Shown piece by piece: positions 52,005 to 60,093 of a stretch of DNA of 64,000 bases. The DNA is taken from assembly GCF_026625785.1 (NCBI RefSeq), contig NZ_CP113063.1:3100001-3164000 (forward strand), written 5' to 3'. The notes below the pieces were generated by a model. That model ran no database searches. It was given only the letters and a program-made list of their open reading frames with translations, and was not told the origin of the DNA. The position numbers and the translations under genes were made by a program. This DNA comes from Gordonia sp. SL306 (GTDB lineage Bacteria > Actinomycetota > Actinomycetes > Mycobacteriales > Mycobacteriaceae). How positions within the stretch are numbered: the first letter of the stretch is position 1; every line of letters begins with the position of its first letter.

Positions 52005-52076
52005 GCCTCCTTAGCTCAGTGGTAGAGCACTCGCCTTGTAAGCGAGCGGTCGTCAGTTCAATCCTGACAGGGGGCT
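52005..52076 (+). tRNA. tRNA-Thr (anticodon UGU)
   Basis: The acceptor stem GCCTCCT (52005-52011) pairs with AGGGGGC (52069-52075). The D-arm TAGCTCAGTGGTAGAGCA, anticodon stem CTCGC/GCGAG with loop CTTGTAA (anticodon TGT) and T-arm GTCAGTTCAATCCTGAC are all canonical. An encoded CCA follows at 52077-52079. Confidence 0.97.
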
Positions 52077-52105
52077 CCATCGGTTTCCTCGGCGCCGAGC
52101 CCGAA

Positions 52106-52151
52106 GGGAAACGCTTCCCGCGAGCGGTCTCGTTCCCGCTTGTGACGAGAC
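52106..52151 (+). terminator. Hairpins downstream of tRNA-Thr
   Basis: A small GGGAA/TTCCC hairpin (52106-52119) is followed by GTCTCGT (52127-52133) paired with ACGAGAC (52145-52151). They lie 27-72 bases after the tRNA, before the convergent FGE gene, and probably end its transcript. Confidence 0.5.
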
Positions 52152-52174
52152 TCATGTGTCGCGGATCGCCGGTG

Positions 52175-53062
52175 TCAGATCACGCACCGAAACCCCATGT
52201 GCGAGGTCGCGGAATCGTCGGATTGGGCCGACCTCGCGGCCGGCCGATACCGCCGGCAGTACTCCGGGGCGCAGATGTAGGAACCTCCCTTGGTGACCCG
52301 CATGACGCGCGGCGACGTCGTCGGTGCGAGGAGGTCGGGGCGGCCGTCCGCGTCGACCGATCCGTCGGCCGGCCGGACGTGACGGGGCACGTAGACGTCG
52401 GCGCAACGCTCCCAGACGTTCCCGATCATGTCGTGCAGACCGAAACCATTCGGCGGATAGCTGCCGACCGGAGAGGTGGTGCCCCAGCCGTCGTTTCGAT
52501 AGGGGAACCGTCCCTTCCAGGTGTTCGCCATGTCGGAGTCCCCCGGCCGCAACTCGTCGCCCCACGGGTAGGTGTGGCAGTCGAGCCCACCGCGCGCCGC
52601 GTATTCCCACTCCGCCTCGGTGGGCAGGCGGCGTCCTGCCCACTGCGCGTACGTCGTGGCGTCCCGATAGGCGATGTGCACCACCGGGTGATCGGGCCGA
52701 TCGTCGACCGACGAGGCATCGCCGTCCGGCATACGCCACGACGCCCCCGGGTGCCATCGCCACCACTGCCGCCAGTCGCGTAGGTCCACCGGGTCCGAGG
52801 TCGGTGTGAAGGCCAGGGAGCCGGGTACCAGTTCGGCGGGATCGGCTCCCGGGAAATCTGCGGGATCGATGGGCTCCTCGGCGACCGTGACGTAACCGGT
52901 CGCGTCGACGAACTCCGCGTACTGCGCATTCGTGACCGGGTGGGTCTCGATCGCGAACGGCGCGACGACACGGTCGTGCTGTGGGCGTTCCTCGGGGTAG
53001 TCGTGGTCGGAGCCCATCCGGAACGCACCGCCGGGCAGCGGGATCACATCGGTGAGCGGCAC
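52175..53062 (-). CDS. Formylglycine-generating enzyme (sulfatase-modifying factor) family protein
   Basis: A 295-residue SUMF1/FGE-fold enzyme. FGE oxidises a cysteine in the CxPxR motif of sulfatases to formylglycine, using copper and oxygen. Family motifs are FRMGSDHDYPEERPQH, THPVTNAQYAEFVDATGYVT, LPTEAEWEYAARGG, NVWERCADVY and the copper-binding cysteines in GGSYICAPEYCRRYR (Cys264 and Cys269). Both cysteines are present, so it should be a true FGE. The GTG at 53062 gives the family N-terminus (PLTDVIPLPGGAFRMG). No sulfatase gene is in the window, so its client lies elsewhere. Confidence 0.9.
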   Translation of the reverse strand: MPLTDVIPLPGGAFRMGSDHDYPEERPQHDRVVAPFAIETHPVTNAQYAEFVDATGYVTVAEEPIDPADFPGADPAELVPGSLAFTPTSDPVDLRDWRQWWRWHPGASWRMPDGDASSVDDRPDHPVVHIAYRDATTYAQWAGRRLPTEAEWEYAARGGLDCHTYPWGDELRPGDSDMANTWKGRFPYRNDGWGTTSPVGSYPPNGFGLHDMIGNVWERCADVYVPRHVRPADGSVDADGRPDLLAPTTSPRVMRVTKGGSYICAPEYCRRYRPAARSAQSDDSATSHMGFRCVI

Positions 53063-53162
53063 ACTCCCGACAATAGGGTGTCGCTCGGATGTCCGGCGGT
53101 CTCGTGGGCAGTGTTCTGCGCAGTCCCGGCACAGCGCGTCGGTGATGGGACACCATGGACGG

Positions 53163-54719
53163 ATGCCGACAGATGAGAGGCCGGTCGTCCTCACCGGCCA
53201 CGGACCGGTCCGCGGGACCGCGGGGCCGGGGGTCGATGTCTGGAAGGGCATCCGGTACGCGGCCGCGCCGGTCGGTGAACTCCGATGGCGTCGTGCGCGT
53301 CCGCCGCAGCCGCACGACGACGTCGTCGATGCGGACGCGTTCGGAGCCGTCTGCCCGCAGGAGCGGAATCCGGCGATCCTGCTCCGCAAGGACGTTCGGA
53401 TGGACGAGGACTGTCTGTTCCTCGACGTCTGGTCGCCGAGCGGTGCAGCAGCCGACGCCGCCCGGTTCCCGGTGATGGTCTGGCTGCACGGGGGTGCGTA
53501 TGTGTTCGGGAGTGGCAGTCAGGCGCTCTACGACGCAACCGACCTCGTATCGGGCGGTGACGTGGTGGTGGTCACCCTCAACTACCGGATCGGTGCGCTC
53601 GGCTTCGCCGACCTCACCTCGCTCAACCATCCCGACGACGATCCGCGCTTCGAGTCGAATGCCGCGCTCAGCGATGTCCTGCTCGCGCTGGGCTGGGTCC
53701 GCGACAACATCGCGGGCTTCGGCGGTGATCCCGACAACGTCACCGTCTTCGGCGAGTCGGCAGGTGCGGGCCTTGTCACCACGCTGCTGACCATGGCGGC
53801 CGCCGACGGTCTGTTCCACAAGGCGATCGCGGAGAGTTCGCCGGCCACCTCTATGTACGACCACGAGCGTTCGGCAGGAATCGCACAGCGATTTCTCGAT
53901 GCGATCGGCATCGGCCCGGAGGACGCCACCGAACTCGACACCGTCGGCGTCGACCGCATCACGTCGGCCACCATGGCTGCCTTCACCGCGGTTCCCCTCG
54001 ACAACCCCGGCACCATCGCGTTCGCGCCGGTCATCGACGGCGATCTGCTGCCGCGTCACCCGATGGACGTGTTCCGGGCGGGTGAGTCCTTGTCCGTTCC
54101 CCTGCTGATCGGCACCAACAAGGACGAGGCGTCCGCGTTCAAGTGGATGAAGTCACCGTTGATGCCGATCAAGCCCTCCGACATCGAGCGCATGTTCGCG
54201 GCGATGATGGCCGAGTATCCGGACGTGGCGTTGCCGGAACGCGCACAGATCACCTCGGCCTACTCCGGGATGCGCCCCAAGGTCGCCGGGCTCGGGGTCG
54301 CGCGCGACATCGCCTTCCGGATGCCAACCCTCTGGCTCGCCGAGTCGCACAGCCGTCACGCACCGGTGTTCCTCTACCGCTTCGACTGGGCCACCCGGAT
54401 GCTGCGGGCGCTCCGGGTCGGGGCGACTCATGCGACCGAACTGCCCTATGTGTGGGGCAACCTGGTGGCGGGCCCCGCCGACATCACGTTCAAACTCGGC
54501 GGTCGCAAGACCGGGGAGGAGATCTCGGCGCGCATGCAGAGCCGATGGACGTCATTCGCCCATCGCGGCGACCCGGGTACCGGCGTGGAGCCTGCCTGGC
54601 CCGCGTTCGACGAACACACCCGGTCCACACTCGTCATCGACGAGACCGACCGCGTCGTCGACGACCTCGATGCCGAGATCCGCCGCGCCTGGGGTGACGA
54701 GGTGCTCAGCTTTCGCTAG
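53163..54719 (+). CDS. Type B carboxylesterase/lipase family protein
   Basis: A 518-residue carboxylesterase (cholinesterase-like fold). The nucleophile motif is VFGESAGAGLV (Ser199); the glutamate lies in TNKDEASAFKW; the histidine in GATHATELPYVWGN. The oxyanion segment MVWLHGGAYVFGSG and the N-terminal WKGIRYAAAPVGELRWRRA are typical. It should hydrolyse small esters; the natural substrate is unknown. There is no signal peptide, so it is cytoplasmic. It is divergent from FGE and convergent with an SDR gene 12 bases away. Confidence 0.89.
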   Translation: MPTDERPVVLTGHGPVRGTAGPGVDVWKGIRYAAAPVGELRWRRARPPQPHDDVVDADAFGAVCPQERNPAILLRKDVRMDEDCLFLDVWSPSGAAADAARFPVMVWLHGGAYVFGSGSQALYDATDLVSGGDVVVVTLNYRIGALGFADLTSLNHPDDDPRFESNAALSDVLLALGWVRDNIAGFGGDPDNVTVFGESAGAGLVTTLLTMAAADGLFHKAIAESSPATSMYDHERSAGIAQRFLDAIGIGPEDATELDTVGVDRITSATMAAFTAVPLDNPGTIAFAPVIDGDLLPRHPMDVFRAGESLSVPLLIGTNKDEASAFKWMKSPLMPIKPSDIERMFAAMMAEYPDVALPERAQITSAYSGMRPKVAGLGVARDIAFRMPTLWLAESHSRHAPVFLYRFDWATRMLRALRVGATHATELPYVWGNLVAGPADITFKLGGRKTGEEISARMQSRWTSFAHRGDPGTGVEPAWPAFDEHTRSTLVIDETDRVVDDLDAEIRRAWGDEVLSFR

Positions 54720-54731
54720 ACCGGTCGGTGC

Positions 54732-55478
54732 TCAGACCGCCGTTCGCCCGCCGTCGACGGGCACCACGGCGCCATGGATGAGGGCCGCTGCCGGACCGGC
54801 CAGATAGCAGATGGTCTCGGCGATGTCGTCGGGCGCGGCCACCCGGCGGGCCGGGGCGGTGCGCGCGAGTTTCTCGAGTCCGGCTTCACCCCAGACCTCG
54901 ACGGTTCCCTCGGTGAGGGTGGGACCGGGTGCGACCGCGTTGACCCGTACGCCGCGGGGGCCGAACTCGGCCGCCCACGACTTGGTCAACAGGTTGAGCG
55001 CGGCCTTGCTGGACCCGTAGACCGCGGCACCGGCGCTCCCGAAGGACGCGACCATGGTGCTCACGTTGACGATGACACCGTCTCCGCGCTCGGCCATCGC
55101 CGGCGCAAGGGCGCCGACCAGGTAGAACGGCGCTTTGACGTTGGTGGCGAAGCACGCGTCGAACACGTTCTCGGTGATGGACGTCGTGGGTCCCAGGGGT
55201 CCGACGGCAGCGTTGTTGATCAGGATGTCCACTCGGCCCGCGGTCGCGATCGCCTCGTCCGCGAGGGCTTGGCAGGAGGCCGCCGCCGCGAGGTCGGCGG
55301 CCACGAAGTCGGCGGTCCCGCCGTCGTCGCGGATCGCGTCGACCACCGACCGGCCCCGGTCGACGTCTCGGCCGGTCACCACGACGTGCGCGCCGCGCGC
55401 CGCGAGCAACGTCGCCGTCGCGCGTCCGATCCCGCTCGTCGCCCCGGTGACGAGCGCCACCCGACCCTGAAATGTCAT
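54732..55478 (-). CDS. Short-chain dehydrogenase/reductase
   Basis: A 248-residue classical SDR of the FabG-like type. Motifs: VTGATSGIGRATATLLA (cofactor), DILINNAAVGPLG, VNVSTMVASFGSAG with the YGSSK catalytic Tyr/Lys, and PGPTLTEGTVE. The ATG at 55478 is chosen since it gives the usual N-terminus MTFQGRVALVTG. A perfect inverted repeat (55481-55501) lies directly before the start codon and contains a TATA-like core, so the mRNA may be leaderless and tightly repressed. The regulator is not apparent in the neighbourhood. Confidence 0.87.
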   Translation of the reverse strand: MTFQGRVALVTGATSGIGRATATLLAARGAHVVVTGRDVDRGRSVVDAIRDDGGTADFVAADLAAAASCQALADEAIATAGRVDILINNAAVGPLGPTTSITENVFDACFATNVKAPFYLVGALAPAMAERGDGVIVNVSTMVASFGSAGAAVYGSSKAALNLLTKSWAAEFGPRGVRVNAVAPGPTLTEGTVEVWGEAGLEKLARTAPARRVAAPDDIAETICYLAGPAAALIHGAVVPVDGGRTAV

Positions 55479-55480
55479 GT

Positions 55481-55501
55481 GTCTCACCGTATAGGTGAGA
55501 C
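55481..55501. promoter_or_regulatory. Operator/promoter element immediately before the SDR gene
   Basis: GTCTCACC (55481-55488) and GGTGAGAC (55494-55501) are perfect 8-bp arms around GTATA. Read on the minus strand the centre gives a TATAC that could be the -10 box, only about a dozen bases from the ATG. The symmetry and position fit a TetR-type operator. Confidence 0.55.
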
Positions 55502-55702
55502 GAGGTCGGCGGGACCGGCAAGCCCGATGGCAGTTGTCGAATCGACGATGTGCGTTCGTGGGGTCGGTTCCATCGGTTCTGGGCGTCCGATGTGTGAATT
55601 GACCATGTCGGCGCGTGCCAACCGTCGCCGACCGCATACATTGGAGCACTGCAGACATTCATCACGACTTCCGCGTGGTGCGGGGGAAAGGCGGTCGACG
55701 AC

Positions 55703-55978
55703 ATGGACCGGATTATCAACAAGGGGTCACGGCGGCGTTCGGGACGCGTCACACGTCGGGTCATCGGCGCGGGCATCGCCGGAGCGGCGATGGCCGGCGC
55801 GCTCGCGTTTGCCGCGGCGCCTGCAAACGCAGCACCGCTGCCGAAGGTCGAGCCGACGGTCGAGAACGCCGCGCCGACCCTCGACAACATCAAGCTGGGG
55901 ATCGACCGTGCGGTCGCCACCAATCCGGAGCTGGGCCCGGCAGGCGATCTGGCGCTGTCCCTCTTCCCCAAGTACTGA
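55703..55978 (+). CDS. Small secreted protein of unknown function
   Basis: A 91-residue protein with an N-terminal signal peptide (basic RRRSGRVTRR, then GAGIAGAAMAGALAFAAAPANA). The mature part is short and hydrophilic, ending LALSLFPKY. I do not recognise it. GGGGGAAAGG lies 10-20 bases before the ATG. A strong hairpin at 56000-56035 closes the transcript. It is probably a genuine exported small protein; function unknown. Confidence 0.65.
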   Translation: MDRIINKGSRRRSGRVTRRVIGAGIAGAAMAGALAFAAAPANAAPLPKVEPTVENAAPTLDNIKLGIDRAVATNPELGPAGDLALSLFPKY

Positions 55979-55999
55979 CCACCGATCCAGACGGTTGAC

Positions 56000-56035
56000 A
56001 TCGAGCCCTGCCGGACACGTCCGGCGGGGCTCGAT
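56000..56035 (+). terminator. Terminator hairpin after the small secreted protein
   Basis: ATCGAGCCC (56000-56008) pairs with GGGCTCGAT (56027-56035), and inside it GCCGGAC (56010-56016) pairs with GTCCGGC (56019-56025), a nearly continuous stem of about 17 bp. Confidence 0.75.
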
Positions 56036-56076
56036 CGTCTCTCGGGGCCGTCGGACCGCCGACGTAGGATCGGCCC

Positions 56077-56475
56077 ATGTCGCGAGTTCGCCTGAACGGT
56101 TCGTCCGCTCTGCACGACGGGGGTTTCGCCTACAGCGCGACCGTCGCACCCGGTCCGCTGCTGTTCACCGCAGGAATCAGCCCACTCACCACCGACGGTG
56201 CCGTGGACGCCCCGGGTGATGTGGTCGGTCAGACGCGGACGTGCCTGCAGAACCTGGCGGTGATCCTGACCGAGCAGGGCGCGTCGATGTCGGACGTCGC
56301 CAAGTTGACCATCTACGTCGCGGAGCAGTTGCAGGCCGATCTCACGGTCGCCTGGGACGCGGTCGTCGCACAGTTCGGTGACGCCGTTCCACCGGCGATG
56401 ATGTTGGGCGTCACCGTCCTGCCCTACGACGAACAGGTGGTCGAGATCGAAGCGATCGCCGCACTGCCCGCCTGA
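56077..56475 (+). CDS. RidA-family protein lacking the catalytic arginine
   Basis: A 132-residue YjgF/YER057c/UK114 (RidA) fold protein. The fold is evident in LLFTAGISPLTTDGAV and the C-terminal VVEIEAIAALP. In true RidA the region preceding this is P-A-R with Arg105 needed for imine/enamine deamination; here it reads PPAMMLGVTVLP, so the arginine is missing and the reaction is probably different. It is translated one base before the following AlkZ-type gene (TGATG), so the pair is an operon. Confidence 0.82.
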   Translation: MSRVRLNGSSALHDGGFAYSATVAPGPLLFTAGISPLTTDGAVDAPGDVVGQTRTCLQNLAVILTEQGASMSDVAKLTIYVAEQLQADLTVAWDAVVAQFGDAVPPAMMLGVTVLPYDEQVVEIEAIAALPA

Positions 56476-57668
56476 TGGGCGCTCGGCCCGCGATCAGTGA
56501 CGCGCAACGGCGTGCACGGCTGGTCCGCCGACATCGTCTCGGCGCCGGCGTGCACGCGTCATCAGTGACCGAACTCGCGGACTCTCTTGTCGGCTATCAC
56601 GCGACCACCCCCTCGACCGTGTACCTCTCGGCGAGGGCCCGTATCGCGGGATTCCTGCCGGAGCAGATGGACGCCGCGCTGTATCGGGACCGCAGCCTGG
56701 TCAAACAGCTCGCGATGCGCCGCACTCTGTTCGTGTTCACCCGTCCGGTCCTCGCGGACGCGGTCGGGGCGGTGGGTCCGCGGGTCACGGCCTCGGAGCG
56801 CACCAACATGCTGCGCGATCTCCGGCGCAGCCCCGGCTTCGACGACCCGGACAGATGGATCGACACCGCACGCGCCGCCGTTCGCGACGATCTCGCCGAC
56901 GGCTCGCTGCGCACCTCCACTCAGCTCCGCGAACGACTACCTGCCCTCGACGGTTACGTGGTCCACGGTGTCGGCACCAAGTGGGAGGCGCGAGCCCCGA
57001 TGGGGCCGAGGGTGCTCAACATGATGAGCGCGGCCGGCGACATCGTGCGCGGGCCGAATTCCGCCGGCTGGCATCTTTCGAGGCCGTCGTGGTCATCGAT
57101 GAGCACGTGGCTCGGGGAGCAACTGCCCGTGGTGTCGGTCGATGACGGGCACCGCGCGATGATCGAACGCTGGCTGCGTTCGTTCGGGCCGGGCACCGAG
57201 ACCGACCTCGTCTGGTGGCTGGGCTCGACGAAGCGCGCGGTGCGAACAGCTTTGGCCGGACTCGACGTCGTCGAGGTCGACCTCGACGACGGGAACATCG
57301 GGTACGTCCTCGCCGACGACGTGCCCGGCGAGGGAGCCGTCGACGACCCGGCTGAACCCGCGGCATTTCTCCTCCCCGAACTCGACCCGACCACGATGGG
57401 CTGGAAGCAGCGCGACTTCTATCTGGGGCCGCATGTCGGGCACGTCTTCGACAGCAACGGCAACGGCGGGCAGACCGCGTGGTGGGACGGCCGGATCGTC
57501 GGCGGGTGGCGACAGCACAAGGACGGTGGCCGGATCGAGGTGCATCCGCTGGAGAAGCTGCCGCGCGCCGCGACCCGCGCGCTGGCCGCGGAGGCAGAGC
57601 GGTTCGGTGAGTGGCTCGGCGACGTCCGGCCCTCGCCCGGGTATCCGGCACCGTTCATGCGACGCTGA
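56475..57668 (+). CDS. Winged-helix DNA-binding protein of the AlkZ/YcaQ type (HTH_42)
   Basis: A 397-residue protein of the HTH_42 superfamily, which includes the AlkZ DNA glycosylases that unhook interstrand crosslinks. The first 40 residues match the family start (RARLVRRHRLGAGVHASSV), the middle has MRRTLFVFTRP and the C-terminal domain DGRIVGGWRQHKDGGRIEV. I could not verify the catalytic QxQ/QxD motif. It is coupled to a RidA-like gene. A role in repair or in self-protection from an alkylating metabolite is possible. Confidence 0.8.
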   Translation: MGARPAISDAQRRARLVRRHRLGAGVHASSVTELADSLVGYHATTPSTVYLSARARIAGFLPEQMDAALYRDRSLVKQLAMRRTLFVFTRPVLADAVGAVGPRVTASERTNMLRDLRRSPGFDDPDRWIDTARAAVRDDLADGSLRTSTQLRERLPALDGYVVHGVGTKWEARAPMGPRVLNMMSAAGDIVRGPNSAGWHLSRPSWSSMSTWLGEQLPVVSVDDGHRAMIERWLRSFGPGTETDLVWWLGSTKRAVRTALAGLDVVEVDLDDGNIGYVLADDVPGEGAVDDPAEPAAFLLPELDPTTMGWKQRDFYLGPHVGHVFDSNGNGGQTAWWDGRIVGGWRQHKDGGRIEVHPLEKLPRAATRALAAEAERFGEWLGDVRPSPGYPAPFMRR

Positions 57669-57673
57669 TCGCC

Positions 57674-57725
57674 GAGGGCAACCTGTTTCGCGTCGAGAGC
57701 AACCTGTTTCCCGTCGAGAGCAACC
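57674..57725. repeat. 21-bp tandem repeat, 2.5 copies
   Basis: GAGGGCAACCTGTTTCGCGTC (first copy, 57674-57694, differing at two positions from the next) is followed by a second copy at 57695-57715 and a half copy at 57716-57725. It lies six bases after the AlkZ-type stop and 80 bases upstream of phoP. Confidence 0.75.
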
Positions 57726-57804
57726 ATCGCCGCAGGTCGGCATTCACAGAAATCTCCCAGCAATGATCCAGACTCATGGCAGCCTGGTGGGAGAAGGTGA
57801 TGCC

Positions 57805-58530
57805 ATGAGCGAAGCTGTGAAGGGTCAGGGCGCCGGTCAGGGCGCCAAGGTGCTCGTCGTCGACGACGAGGAGAACATCCGCGAGCTGCTGTCGGTCTCC
57901 CTCAAGTTCCAGGGCTACGAGGTCTCGACCGCAGAGAACGGTCCCGCGGCGATCGACCGCTGCCGCACCTTCAAGCCCGACGTGCTGATCCTCGACGTCA
58001 TGATGCCCGGCATGGACGGCTTCGGCCTGCTCCGTCGTCTCCGTGCCGACGGCGTCGCCGCCCCGGCGCTCTTCCTCTCGGCGCGCGACTCGATCGAGGA
58101 CAAGATCAACGGGCTCACCATCGGCGGCGACGACTACGTCACCAAGCCGTTCTCCCTCGAAGAGGTCGTCGCGCGTCTGCAGGTCCTGTTGCGACGCAGC
58201 GGATTCGACGAGCAGGCCAAGGAATCGGCGCGGATCGCCTTCGCCGACATCGAGCTCGACGACGAAACCCACGAGGTGTGGAAGGCAGGCGAACTCGTGT
58301 CGCTCTCGCCGACCGAGTTCACCTTGCTCCGGTATTTCATGGTGAACGCGGGCACGGTGCTGTCCAAGCCACGCATCCTCGACCACGTGTGGAACTACGA
58401 TTTCGGCGGCGAGGTCAATGTGGTCGAATCGTATGTGTCCTACCTGCGACGCAAACTCGACACCGGCGACAAGCGGCTCATCCACACCCTGCGCGGCGTG
58501 GGCTACGTGATGCGCGAGCCTCGCGGGTGA
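57805..58530 (+). CDS. phoP: OmpR-family response regulator PhoP
   Basis: A 241-residue response regulator very close to M. tuberculosis PhoP across both domains. The receiver domain has VLVVDDEENIRELLSVSLKF, the phospho-acceptor Asp64 in LILDVMMPGMDGFG and the lysine in YVTKPFSLEEVVAR. The C-terminal winged helix includes LSPTEFTLLRYF and VNVVESYVSYLRRKLDTG. In M. tuberculosis PhoP controls acidic-pH and lipid (sulfolipid, acyltrehalose) genes and ESX-1 genes. The ATG at 57805 has GAGAAGG upstream. Its stop overlaps the phoR start (GTGA). Confidence 0.93.
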   Translation: MSEAVKGQGAGQGAKVLVVDDEENIRELLSVSLKFQGYEVSTAENGPAAIDRCRTFKPDVLILDVMMPGMDGFGLLRRLRADGVAAPALFLSARDSIEDKINGLTIGGDDYVTKPFSLEEVVARLQVLLRRSGFDEQAKESARIAFADIELDDETHEVWKAGELVSLSPTEFTLLRYFMVNAGTVLSKPRILDHVWNYDFGGEVNVVESYVSYLRRKLDTGDKRLIHTLRGVGYVMREPRG

Positions 58531-60017
58531 CCAGTCCGCCCACCACCGCACCTCCCGACCGTCGGCCTGCGCCGTCGGCGCCCGACACAGGTCGCACGCC
58601 GAAGCGGGGTATACCCCTGCGGTTGTCCCTGGTCGGGTTGACACTGGTGCTGGTCGTGCTGGGTCTGCTCGCGTCGGGCCTGGCGGTGACCTCGGCGATG
58701 AAGCAGGATCTGCTCTCCCGCACCGACGACGGGCTCACGAATGCCGTCCAGACGTGGGCGCGCCCGCGTGACCCGGCGAGCGCCCCGATGCAGGGGATGC
58801 CACCGGGGCCGCGACGCCCACCGTCGCAGTACTACTCGATGATCACCATCGGCAGCGGCGACACGATCATCAACAACGACTTCTCCGACGAGCCCGACCT
58901 CGACGGCCTGCCGTCGGGGAACACCGGGCCGACCACGGTGGGCTCGGCCGACGGCGACGGCCCCGACTGGCGAGTGGTCAAGGCGTCCACTCCGTACGGC
59001 GAATCCGTCGTCGCGACGCCGCTCGGAGACGTGCACGCCACCCTGTCGCGCCTGATGTGGTTGCAGCTCGCGATCGGCGCCATCGTCGTCGTGGCCATCG
59101 GGGTGCTGAGCTATCTGCTGGTGCGGTCGAGTCTGCGGCCGCTGCGTCGGGTCGAGGAGACCGCTCACGCGATCGCGGCAGGCAACCTGAACATGCGGGT
59201 GCCGCCCGCGCCGCCCAACACCGAGGTCGGGAGTCTGTCCGGTTCGCTGAACGCGATGCTCGGTCAGATCCAGCGAGCCTTCGCGCGGACCGCGGCGTCC
59301 GAGCAGCAGGCACGCGCCTCCGAGGAGAAGATGCGGCGGTTCATCGCCGACGCCAGCCACGAGCTGCGTACTCCGCTCACCTCGATCAAGGGGTTCGCCG
59401 AGTTGTACAAGCAGGGCGGTGTCCCCGACGCGACCGACGCGATGGGACGCATCGACGCGGAGGCCGGCCGGATGGGCCTGCTCGTCGAGGACCTGCTCAT
59501 GCTCGCCCGCCTCGACGCGCACCGGCCGATCGCTCATCAGCCGGTCGACCTGCTGACCCTGGCCGCTGATGCGGTGCACAGCGCGAAAGCTGCTGCGCCG
59601 CAACGTGCGATCCGGATCGAGGTCGGGGACGCGGCGGAACCGCCGGTGGTCTCGGGTGACTCGCCGCGTCTGCTGCAGGTGCTGCGGAATCTGATCAACA
59701 ACGCGATCGCCCACACCCCTGCCAAGGCGTCGATCACCGTCGGCGTCGGGGTCGACCAGACGAACGGGCGCGACGACGTGCTGCTCAGCGTCACCGACAC
59801 TGGGCAGGGGCTCACTCCCGAGGAGGCGTCACACGTCTTCGAGCGCTTCTATCGCGGCGACGCGTCTCGTCATCGGAGCGATGGCGGTGGCGGTAGCGGC
59901 CTGGGGCTGTCCATCGTGGCGGCACTGGTCGACGCCCATCAGGGCACGGTCGGTGTGGACTCGACGCCGGGGGAGGGTTCGACCTTCTGGGTACGGCTGC
60001 CGCGACTGGCAGGCTGA
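58527..60017 (+). CDS. phoR: Sensor histidine kinase PhoR
   Basis: A 496-residue kinase. Two transmembrane segments (about residues 40-60 and 175-195) flank an extracytoplasmic sensor domain; HAMP follows (RRVEETAHAIAAGNLNMRVP). The phospho-acceptor motif is FIADASHELRTPLTSIKGF (His278), then the N-box LRNLINNAIAH, G1 VTDTGQGL, F-box VFERFYRGD and G2 GSGLGLSI. It resembles PhoR of M. tuberculosis. The GTG at 58527 overlaps the phoP stop by four bases. The signal is unknown, although the M. tuberculosis pair responds to low pH. Confidence 0.92.
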   Translation: MTSPPTTAPPDRRPAPSAPDTGRTPKRGIPLRLSLVGLTLVLVVLGLLASGLAVTSAMKQDLLSRTDDGLTNAVQTWARPRDPASAPMQGMPPGPRRPPSQYYSMITIGSGDTIINNDFSDEPDLDGLPSGNTGPTTVGSADGDGPDWRVVKASTPYGESVVATPLGDVHATLSRLMWLQLAIGAIVVVAIGVLSYLLVRSSLRPLRRVEETAHAIAAGNLNMRVPPAPPNTEVGSLSGSLNAMLGQIQRAFARTAASEQQARASEEKMRRFIADASHELRTPLTSIKGFAELYKQGGVPDATDAMGRIDAEAGRMGLLVEDLLMLARLDAHRPIAHQPVDLLTLAADAVHSAKAAAPQRAIRIEVGDAAEPPVVSGDSPRLLQVLRNLINNAIAHTPAKASITVGVGVDQTNGRDDVLLSVTDTGQGLTPEEASHVFERFYRGDASRHRSDGGGGSGLGLSIVAALVDAHQGTVGVDSTPGEGSTFWVRLPRLAG

Positions 60018-60093
60018 TCGACAACCGCGCCGGAACCGATGATTACCCGGTGCCCGCGCGGTCAGTATGAGGAGAGGACGAAAGGAACTCCCC

